From assembly GCA_022562835.1 (NCBI GenBank), contig JADFOM010000074.1:1-9869 (forward strand): DNA of 9,869 bases, given 5' to 3'. The position numbers and the translations under genes were made by a program. The DNA comes from Acidobacteriota bacterium (lineage in GTDB: Bacteria; Actinomycetota; Acidimicrobiia; Acidimicrobiales; SHLQ01). Below the pieces are notes generated by a model. The model did not search any database and was not told the origin of the DNA. It saw only the letters and a list, made by a program, of their open reading frames with translations. Below, one piece after another: positions 1 through 4,491 of this stretch; position 1 is the first letter of the stretch, and each line of letters begins with the position of its first letter.

Positions 1-19
1 GTCCCGTGTTGCTCATGCG

Positions 20-49
20 CAATAGGGCGGGGTGCGTCCCGCGCTATTG
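20..49. repeat. Inverted repeat (hairpin) upstream of the first gene
   Basis: The arms CAATAG-g-GCGGG (20-31) and CCCGC-g-CTATTG (38-49) pair over 11 of 12 positions, with one G/G mismatch and a 6-nt loop. No T-run follows, so it does not look like a standard intrinsic terminator. Its right arm runs into a possible -35 element (TTGGCT, 47-52). It could be the terminator of a gene that ends just before the window, or an operator for the gene starting at 83. The pairing is seen directly; the role is inferred. Confidence 0.5.
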
Positions 50-76
50 GCTGTGAATCGCCGCTTAAGGTATCTT
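47..76 (+). promoter_or_regulatory. Candidate sigma-70-type promoter for the first gene
   Basis: TTGGCT (47-52) and TATCTT (71-76) are separated by 18 nt. The -10-like hexamer ends 6 nt before the ATG at 83, so transcription could start on or next to the A of that ATG and give a leaderless mRNA, which is common in actinobacteria. No convincing Shine-Dalgarno sequence is present, which fits. The matches are modest and could be chance. Confidence 0.35.
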
Positions 77-82
77 TCATAC

Positions 83-643
83 ATGGGAATCTTGCGTGGT
101 GAACAGACTGCATCGGCGACCGTTTTCGTCGATGAGTACGTGAACGCCGGCCTACCTCGGGTGTGCGCGCTCAGTGGCGAACCCTCTACGATGCAGCTGC
201 GATCGGAGAAAACGATCGACTCTCCCAGCGCTGGTTGGTTATTTTTGATTCTGTTCGGCCCCGTTGGATGGGTGATCGTTGCGTTGGTATTCCTCACCGG
301 TCGTCGTGGCAAGCTCACAGGTTCATTACCGATGGATGAGGTGCACTACCTGGCAGCGAAAGCGCGCCGCCATCGGTCTTATTTAGTGTTGCTGTTCGGG
401 CTGGCGATTCTGGTGTGCGGACTGTTGGCAGACCCAGTGGTGCCCCTTGCCTTCTCAGGGGTCCTTGCTGCGGTCACGCTCTTCGCTGGGTGGGTCTTGC
501 ATGTCATCGAATCGATGCGACGTCCGGCGATCGACCTCGATGCCTCCGGGCGCTGGGTGATGATCTACAACGTGCACCCCGAGTTTGCCCGCGCCTGTCG
601 CGAGATGGCACCGCGTAGGGCCCGCGCCACATCGCGCGGCTGA
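83..643 (+). CDS. Multi-pass membrane protein of unknown function
   Basis: I do not recognise a named family. From the ATG at 83 the product is 186 residues. A soluble N-terminus (1-50) contains LPRVCALSGEPS, which resembles the knuckle that opens some zinc-ribbon membrane proteins but has only one Cys. Hydrophobic spans follow at about 52-72, 100-115 and 118-142. A cytosolic-looking tail (about 145-186) contains RWVMIYNVHPEFARACRE; a V-x-x-VHP-x-F-x-x-A pattern recurs at the C-terminus of small membrane proteins of this kind. The frame is open further upstream (in-frame start at 32), but ATG 83 sits correctly behind a -10-like TATCTT. A GTG at 140, giving 167 residues and starting just before the LPRVC motif, is an alternative. 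The sigma gene begins 55 nt downstream. The function is unknown; that it is a real gene is likely from length and hydrophobic pattern. Confidence 0.65.
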   Translation: MGILRGEQTASATVFVDEYVNAGLPRVCALSGEPSTMQLRSEKTIDSPSAGWLFLILFGPVGWVIVALVFLTGRRGKLTGSLPMDEVHYLAAKARRHRSYLVLLFGLAILVCGLLADPVVPLAFSGVLAAVTLFAGWVLHVIESMRRPAIDLDASGRWVMIYNVHPEFARACREMAPRRARATSRG

Positions 644-667
644 GCGTCGCTCCCATTCAACGGGTGT

Positions 668-691
668 GACGCGACACGTACGTGTAGCGTC
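668..691. promoter_or_regulatory. 24-bp near-perfect palindrome, candidate operator of the sigma-factor gene
   Basis: The core ACACGTACGTGT (674-685) is a perfect 12-bp palindrome. Beyond one mismatched pair (G673/A686), the arms GACGC (668-672) and GCGTC (687-691) continue it, so 11 of 12 base pairs match. It ends 7 nt before the ATG at 699 and fills most of the 55-nt gap between genes. A dimeric regulator could bind here, or the transcript could fold over the start region. A TAGCGT (685-690) that could serve as a -10 element lies inside it. The symmetry is seen directly; the regulator is unknown. Confidence 0.5.
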
Positions 692-698
692 GGTGTCG

Positions 699-1292
699 AT
701 GGCCGATCAGACACAATTCGCCGAGTTGGCGATGCCGCTTATGGACACGCTGTACTCGGGCGCGCTTCGAATGACCCGCAATCGGTCGGATGCTGAAGAC
801 CTACTCCAGGAAACCTACCTCAAGGCGTACCGGGCGTTCGGTTCGTTCACCGACGGCACCAACCTGAAGGCGTGGATGTACCGGATCCTCACCAATACCT
901 ACATCAACATGTACCGGGCCAAACAGCGTCGACCCGAACAGATCGAGCTGGTTGAGGGAGAGGAGTTCTATCTCTACCACCGGCTCTCGGGTGGCGACCG
1001 TGCGGTACTTGGGCGCAGCACCGAGGATCAGATCCTCGATTGGGTGACCTCCGCCGAGGTTGTGGACGCTCTCGATGCACTACCCGATGGCTACCGCGAG
1101 GCGGTACTACTGGCAGACGTCGAGGAGTTCTCCTACAAGGAGATCGCCGAGATGCTCGACATCCCTATCGGCACTGTGATGAGTCGCATTCATCGGGGAA
1201 GAAAGCGCCTCCAGCAATTGTTGTACGAGTTCGGAAGCGAGCGAGGTCTCGTCGCCGATCAGTCGCCTTCAGCTACCGAGGTGTCGTCGTGA
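699..1292 (+). CDS. sigR: ECF RNA polymerase sigma factor, SigR/SigH type
   Basis: The product is a 197-residue alternative sigma factor that would direct RNA polymerase to thiol/oxidative-stress promoters. Region 2 spans about residues 13-80, with SDAEDLLQETYLKAYRAF (30-47) and the -10-recognition stretch NLKAWMYRILTNTYINMYR. Region 4 spans about 120-178, with LDALPDGYREAVLLADVEEF and the helix-turn-helix YKEIAEMLDIPIGTVMSRIHRGRKRL. The YLYHRLSGG linker region and the paired RsrA-like gene match the actinobacterial SigR/SigH group (ECF12, as I recall the classification). I chose ATG 699 because MADQTQFAEL is a sensible N-terminus and the upstream DNA is a palindrome. GTG 693 and GTG 666 are in frame and possible. 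The stop overlaps the anti-sigma start (GTGA, 1289-1292), as expected for a coupled sigma/anti-sigma pair. I do not see the classic autoregulatory GGAAT/GTT promoter in the gap before it. Confidence 0.9.
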   Translation: MADQTQFAELAMPLMDTLYSGALRMTRNRSDAEDLLQETYLKAYRAFGSFTDGTNLKAWMYRILTNTYINMYRAKQRRPEQIELVEGEEFYLYHRLSGGDRAVLGRSTEDQILDWVTSAEVVDALDALPDGYREAVLLADVEEFSYKEIAEMLDIPIGTVMSRIHRGRKRLQQLLYEFGSERGLVADQSPSATEVSS

Positions 1293-1528
1293 GTACATCG
1301 AAATCCGCAGACAGCTGCAATGACGCGGTCACCGTCTTACACGAGTATCTCGACGGCGAACTGACCGATCAACGGCGCAACGCAATCATCACCCATCTCG
1401 ACGACTGCTCAGGTTGTTTTTCCAAGTTCGAATTCGAGCAGGAGCTCAGGGCAGTGGTTGCCAACCACTGCCGAACCACCGTGCCCGATGAGCTGAGAGC
1501 GGCCATCATCGCGGAGATCGGGATCTGA
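1289..1528 (+). CDS. rsrA: Zinc-containing anti-sigma factor, RsrA/RshA family
   Basis: This 79-residue protein should bind and inhibit the upstream sigma factor in reducing conditions and release it when its cysteines are oxidised. The ZAS signature is complete: C10, H36, C40 and C43 (ITHLDDCSGC), nearly the positions of the zinc ligands C11, H37, C41 and C44 of Streptomyces RsrA. A further Cys follows at 61 (NHCRTTVPDELR), where RsrA has a C61-C62 pair; here the first of the two is His. LHEYLDGELTDQRR and VPDELRAAIIAEI are typical family sequences. The GTG start at 1289 overlaps the sigma stop by 4 nt, implying translational coupling and near-equal synthesis. Family and function are well supported; the redox behaviour is inferred from the family. 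Confidence 0.88.
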   Translation: MSTSKSADSCNDAVTVLHEYLDGELTDQRRNAIITHLDDCSGCFSKFEFEQELRAVVANHCRTTVPDELRAAIIAEIGI

Positions 1529-1553
1529 GTGCTCCGCGGCGACTCGCCCCCAC

Positions 1554-1559
1554 TACACT
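1554..1559 (+). promoter_or_regulatory. Candidate -10 element (TACACT) for the 44-residue membrane peptide
   Basis: TACACT matches the TAnnnT -10 form and ends 6 nt before the ATG at 1566, so a leaderless transcript starting at the ATG is possible. No good -35 hexamer is visible upstream. Only two nucleotides separate the nearby AGG from the ATG, so it is unlikely to act as a Shine-Dalgarno sequence. Confidence 0.3.
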
Positions 1560-1565
1560 CAGGTG

Positions 1566-1700
1566 ATGGACGTTCTTGCAGCCGCCGTCTGGCACTACTG
1601 GATTGCTGTCGTACTGGCCCTCGGCGGCATTCTCTTCGTCATCACCACGATCATCGGATATGTGAACAAGGTGACTCGCCCGCGGTACCCCCGTCAGTGA
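1566..1700 (+). CDS. Small single-span membrane protein, 44 residues
   Basis: ATG 1566 to TGA 1698-1700 encodes a 44-residue peptide starting MDVLAAAVWHYW, with one hydrophobic segment at about residues 9-32 and a basic tail ending TRPRYPRQ. This layout (short N-terminus, one helix, positively charged end) suggests an inner-membrane peptide with the tail in the cytoplasm. It lies 37 nt after the anti-sigma gene and 9 nt before the metalloprotease gene, so it may share the metalloprotease transcript. Coding is supported by the coherent hydrophobic/basic pattern, the tight fit between neighbours and the -10-like TACACT before the ATG. No function can be assigned. A GTG directly before the ATG is also in frame. 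Confidence 0.55.
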   Translation: MDVLAAAVWHYWIAVVLALGGILFVITTIIGYVNKVTRPRYPRQ

Positions 1701-1709
1701 CGGTTCGGC

Positions 1710-2777
1710 ATGTCTGATCCAGTCGATTGGGAGGTGGCAACGCGCGTAGCGCGGCGGTTCGCGCAGCGTCAACCCTTCGCTACGACGTTCTACTCCGAGG
1801 AACTCGAAGCCGATTTCGAGCGGTTCACCGCGCAGGCCGAGCAACTCGTCGGTGAGGAGACCGGGCTGTGGTCGCTTTCGGGCAACGCCCGCGCACGCCT
1901 CACAGATCGCGAAGGGTGGATCGACGCAAACGTCGCCTCCTATCAACGCATGCTCAAGCCGCTGCTCGACAAGGTTGGCGACCGTCTAGCCACCGGTCGC
2001 CTCGCGCCGGTAGGTGCACGAATCGCAGGCGCCGAACTCGGGTTCATGCTCGGCTGGATGTCGGGCCGTGTCCTCGGTCAGTACGACATGTTGATCGTCG
2101 AGGACCAAGACGTCGATGAGCAGGACATCGTTTACTACGTCGGCCCCAACGTGGTGGCTCTCGAGCGGCGCTTCGCCTTTCGCCCCGAAGAGTTCCGGCT
2201 CTGGTTATCTCTGCACGAGGTCACACACCGCGCACAATTCACCGGCGTGCCATGGCTACGAGAATATTTCCTGTCGCTGGTGTCAGAGATCATGGAATCG
2301 GTTGACCCCGATCCCGACCGGTTCGTCGAGGCACTGAAACGTTTCGCCAGTGCGCGCCGACAAGGGATCGATCCGATGGATGACGGAGGGGTCTCCGGGC
2401 TTCTCGCCACCGACGAACAACGCGCGGTGATGGACAAGATCAGTGGTCTCATGAGCCTGCTCGAGGGTCATGGAGATACGACGATGGATCGAGCCGGCGC
2501 AGACCTAATTCCCGGAGCGGAGCGCTTCGGCAAAGTCTTGCGAGCACGTCGCTCGAATTCGCGTGGTTTCGTCAAGCTGCTCCAACGCCTCATCGGTCTC
2601 GAGGCCAAGATCAAGCAGTACGAACAAGGTGAGGCGTTCATCGAAGCCGTCGAAGGCGCCGGTGGCGAAGAGCTCATCAATCGCGTGTGGGAGGGGCCCC
2701 AGAACCTTCCATCGATCTACGAGATTCGTGAGCCGAGTACGTGGATCGAGCGGCTCAACGCAGTGCCGGCTGCCTGA
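1710..2777 (+). CDS. Zincin_2 (DUF2342) zinc-dependent metalloprotease
   Basis: This 355-residue soluble protein belongs to the actinobacterial DUF2342/Zincin_2 family, some members of which are labelled 'coenzyme F420 biosynthesis-associated' because of gene neighbourhood. The catalytic motif HEVTHRAQF places zinc ligands at H169 and H173 with E170 as the general base; LEGHGD (251-256) supplies a likely third ligand, E252. Other family-like stretches are GAELGFMLGWMSGRVLGQYD (about 107-126), the YYVGPNVVALERRF segment before the motif, and PSIYEI...WIERL near the C-terminus. No signal peptide or membrane span is seen, so it is probably cytoplasmic. The ATG at 1710 lies 9 nt after the small peptide gene, and no strong Shine-Dalgarno is visible. 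Substrates are unknown for the family, and no F420 gene is present in this window. Family assignment is firm; peptidase activity is inferred from the motif. Confidence 0.9.
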   Translation: MSDPVDWEVATRVARRFAQRQPFATTFYSEELEADFERFTAQAEQLVGEETGLWSLSGNARARLTDREGWIDANVASYQRMLKPLLDKVGDRLATGRLAPVGARIAGAELGFMLGWMSGRVLGQYDMLIVEDQDVDEQDIVYYVGPNVVALERRFAFRPEEFRLWLSLHEVTHRAQFTGVPWLREYFLSLVSEIMESVDPDPDRFVEALKRFASARRQGIDPMDDGGVSGLLATDEQRAVMDKISGLMSLLEGHGDTTMDRAGADLIPGAERFGKVLRARRSNSRGFVKLLQRLIGLEAKIKQYEQGEAFIEAVEGAGGEELINRVWEGPQNLPSIYEIREPSTWIERLNAVPAA

Positions 2778-2800
2778 CCGGCGTTCCCGTGTTCTTGTCG

Positions 2801-2891
2801 AGGAGACTTCGTGTGGGTGGGAGTTGTGAGCGCCAGCGATCAACTCGAAGGAACCCGAAGGGTTCCCGTGAGCGCCAGCGATCAACTCTAA
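2801..2891 (+). CDS. Possible leader peptide built from the intergenic repeat
   Basis: An AGGAGA (2801-2806) precedes in-frame GTG codons at 2811 and 2817, and the frame runs to TAA at 2889-2891. From GTG 2811 it gives 26 residues that contain VSASDQL twice, joined by EGTRRVP, because the 42-nt DNA repeat keeps frame. The coordinates here include the putative ribosome binding site. The stop lies 58 nt before the tilS start, so direct coupling is unlikely; an attenuation or decoy role is possible but unproven. It may instead be a chance frame inside a repeat. Confidence 0.25.
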
Positions 2892-2896
2892 GGAAC
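2826..2896. repeat. Direct repeat, 29 nt, two copies 42 nt apart
   Basis: Copy 1 (2826-2854) and copy 2 (2868-2896) match at 28 of 29 positions, differing only at G2847/T2889. Both begin GTGAGCGCCAGCGATC and end AAGGAAC. The copies are separated by 13 nt and the period is a multiple of three. A related motif GTTCCCGTG occurs at 2783, 2862 and 2944, the last overlapping the tilS start codon. The repeats are seen directly; whether this is a genome-wide dispersed element or a local duplication cannot be told from the window. Confidence 0.85.
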
Positions 2897-2915
2897 TCCC
2901 GAGGCCCTCTGGGCC
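2850..2915. repeat. Two short hairpins in the metalloprotease-tilS gap
   Basis: GGAACCC-GAA-GGGTTCC (2850-2866) is a perfect 7-bp stem with a 3-nt loop, lying between the two direct-repeat copies. GGCCC-TCT-GGGCC (2903-2915) is a 5-bp stem with a 3-nt loop after the second copy. Neither is followed by a U-run, so intrinsic termination is not supported. They could structure the mRNA leader of tilS. Confidence 0.5.
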
Positions 2916-2934
2916 GAAGAGGTCCCGTGGATTC

Positions 2935-2940
2935 AGGAGA
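2935..2940 (+). promoter_or_regulatory. Ribosome binding site of tilS
   Basis: AGGAGA sits 9 nt before the GTG at 2950, an ideal spacing, and decides the tilS start. The frame is open back to a stop at 2869 but contains no earlier ATG or GTG. Confidence 0.7.
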
Positions 2941-2949
2941 AGAGTTCCC

Positions 2950-3870
2950 GTGAGTGTCGGCGGGCTATTCGACGGACACGAGGAGTACCTGCGCAGATGC
3001 TCGTTTCCCGAAGAGGGCACGCCCGTGCGTCTAGGAGTAAGCGGTGGCGCTGACTCCACAGCACTGTTGTTGCTCGCCCTCGCTGCGCAGTGCAGTGTCT
3101 CGGTAATCCACGTCGATCACGGTCTGAGGGCCGGATCTGCCGACGACGCGGCGTTCGTTGTTGCGCTGTGTAAATCACTCGACGTCGAGGTATCGGTCGA
3201 GCGGCTTGAGCTCAGCGACGGACCGAACCTCGAAGAGCGAGCACGCGAGGAGCGTAGAGCCGTGCTCGGCGATCGTGCCTTGGTAGGACACACCGCCGAT
3301 GATCAGGCCGAGACCATGTTGTTGAACCTGTTGCGCGGCGCGGGACCGACCGGCTTGGCTGCGATGGTGGCTGACGACCGTCGGCCACTGCTGCGGTTGC
3401 GCCGCAGCGACACTCGTGCGATCTGTGAACGTGCCGGTGTCACAGCGCGCGTCGACTCGATGAACTCGGACCCGCGATTTCGTCGCGTCAGAGTCCGTGA
3501 GGAGCTCCTTCCGCTGATCGACGAGATCTTCGAACGCGATGCTGTAACGGTGCTTTCGCGCAGCGCAGCACTCTTCGCCGAGCTTTCGGCGCTGCTCGAG
3601 GAACTGGGGCGTAATGTCGATCCGACCGAGGCGTCGACCGTTGCTGAGCTGCCGCCGGTGTTGGCGCGAGACGTGCTGGCGCGCTGGATCCGAATCGAAA
3701 CCGGTGCAGCTCACCCGGTCGACGCAAAGTGCCTCGACCGGGCGCTCGAAGTTGCGAGCCAGGGCTCCGTCGCTACGGAGCTGCCCGGCGGTCACCGTCT
3801 CGTTCGATCCGGCGGGGTTTTGTCGATCCGTGTAGCTGGTGCTCCCGTCGACGCCCCCGATGCACCATGA
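2950..3870 (+). CDS. tilS: tRNA(Ile)-lysidine synthetase TilS
   Basis: TilS uses ATP and lysine to convert C34 of the CAU-anticodon tRNA-Ile to lysidine, so that it reads AUA and is charged with isoleucine. The protein is 306 residues, a usual length for short actinobacterial TilS lacking long C-terminal domains. The N-terminal PP-loop is SGGADS (31-36). HVDHGLR (54-60) and GHTADDQAETMLLNLLRGAG (113-132) are the lysidine synthetase signatures. A further conserved segment, NSDPRFRRVRVREELLP, precedes the helical tRNA-binding C-terminal part. It starts at GTG 2950 behind AGGAGA. Its end overlaps or nearly touches hpt. The tilS-hpt-ftsH order is widespread in bacteria, which supports all three calls. 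Confidence 0.95.
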   Translation: MSVGGLFDGHEEYLRRCSFPEEGTPVRLGVSGGADSTALLLLALAAQCSVSVIHVDHGLRAGSADDAAFVVALCKSLDVEVSVERLELSDGPNLEERAREERRAVLGDRALVGHTADDQAETMLLNLLRGAGPTGLAAMVADDRRPLLRLRRSDTRAICERAGVTARVDSMNSDPRFRRVRVREELLPLIDEIFERDAVTVLSRSAALFAELSALLEELGRNVDPTEASTVAELPPVLARDVLARWIRIETGAAHPVDAKCLDRALEVASQGSVATELPGGHRLVRSGGVLSIRVAGAPVDAPDAP

Positions 3871-3877
3871 TGCTGCG

Positions 3878-4456
3878 ATGAACGAGCGTTCCGAAGCCGA
3901 TGGCTCACCGGACCCGGATGGGTCAGCCGACCCCGCCGATGAGATTGCCGACCATGGACCCACACTGCTCAGCCAACCGAAGATCGCAGATCGCGTGTAC
4001 GAGATGGGCAGGCAAATCACCGAGGACTACCGCGGTCGCGAACCGCTCCTAGTGGGTCTGCTGAAGGGAGCGTTCGTATTCATGAGCGACCTCGCGCGGG
4101 CGATCTCTCTGCCCGTGGACATGGACTTCATGGCCGTTTCCTCATATGGAGATGCCACAGAGTCGTCGGGTGTGGTGCGAATCCTCAAGGATCTTGACGA
4201 GGACATCGCCGGCCGCGACGTGATCATCGTGGAGGACATCATCGACAGCGGCCTCACGCTCCAATACGTGCGGTCGCTGCTGCTGGCCAGGGCGCCAGCC
4301 TCGCTATCGGTCGCCGCGTTGCTCAAGCGAGCCGACGCCGCATTCGACGACGTCGACTACGTAGGTTTCGAAATCGGCGACGAGTTCGTGGTCGGATATG
4401 GCCTCGACGCCGGGCAGCGTTACCGAAACCTCCCCTTTATCGCGAGTTTGGGCTGA
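3878..4456 (+). CDS. hpt: Hypoxanthine(-guanine) phosphoribosyltransferase
   Basis: Hpt salvages hypoxanthine and guanine by attaching them to PRPP, giving IMP and GMP in the cytoplasm. From ATG 3878 it has 192 residues. The catalytic core includes GLLKGAFVFMSDL (60-72), the flexible-loop region AVSSYGDATESSG (86-98), and the PRPP-binding loop VIIVEDIIDSGLT (115-127) with the acidic pair E119-D120. LLKR (148-151) and GYGLDAGQRYRNLPFI (173-188) complete the type I signature. The first 28 or so residues are acidic and low in hydrophobicity (repeated D, P, S, G), unlike the shorter N-termini usual in the family, and look disordered. ATG 3860 (198 residues, 11-nt overlap with tilS) is an equally defensible start; GTG 3839 is less likely. 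No clear Shine-Dalgarno precedes any of them, so translation may depend on coupling to tilS. Confidence 0.93.
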   Translation: MNERSEADGSPDPDGSADPADEIADHGPTLLSQPKIADRVYEMGRQITEDYRGREPLLVGLLKGAFVFMSDLARAISLPVDMDFMAVSSYGDATESSGVVRILKDLDEDIAGRDVIIVEDIIDSGLTLQYVRSLLLARAPASLSVAALLKRADAAFDDVDYVGFEIGDEFVVGYGLDAGQRYRNLPFIASLG

Positions 4457-4477
4457 TCGGCTTGCAGCCGCGTCGGG

Positions 4478-4483
4478 TACCCT
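4478..4483 (+). promoter_or_regulatory. Candidate -10 element (TACCCT) before ftsH
   Basis: TACCCT fits the TAnnnT pattern and ends 8 nt before the ftsH GTG at 4492, compatible with a leaderless or nearly leaderless transcript. No purine-rich Shine-Dalgarno is seen in the 35-nt gap after hpt, and no good -35 element at the right spacing. The call is weak. Confidence 0.28.
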
Positions 4484-4491
4484 GATTCACC

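Noticed and set aside
622..639. CCGCGC-6 nt-GCGCGG hairpin at the end of the first gene as a terminator
   Set aside because: It lies inside the coding end, with only a 6-bp stem and no T-run. GC-rich chance pairing is likely.
644..698. SigR/SigH-type autoregulatory promoter (GGAAT, 16-17 nt, GTT) before the sigma gene
   Set aside because: No GGAAT or close variant with a correctly spaced GTT occurs in this gap. The GGGAAT at 85-90 has no GTT at the right distance either.
2812..2829. TilS starting further upstream within the repeat region
   Set aside because: The tilS frame has a stop at 2869-2871 and no ATG or GTG between it and 2950. GTG 2950 also has a well-placed AGGAGA.
2850..2866. GGAACCC-GAA-GGGTTCC hairpin as intrinsic terminator of the metalloprotease gene
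   Set aside because: The stem is perfect but short and is followed by CGTGAGCGCC, with no T-run.
2826..2896. Direct repeats with regular spacing as a CRISPR-like array
   Set aside because: There are only two copies, the 13-nt gap is too short for a spacer, and there are no cas genes. A local or dispersed repeat explains it better.
3175..4020. Long minus-strand open frame of 281 codons across tilS and hpt
   Set aside because: It lies fully opposite two certain genes, its translation has no recognisable motif, and long antisense frames are expected in high-GC coding DNA.
4451..4470. Short stems after hpt (GGCTG/CAGCC and CGGCT/AGCCG) as a terminator before ftsH
   Set aside because: These are alternative 5-bp stems with no T-run, too weak to call.
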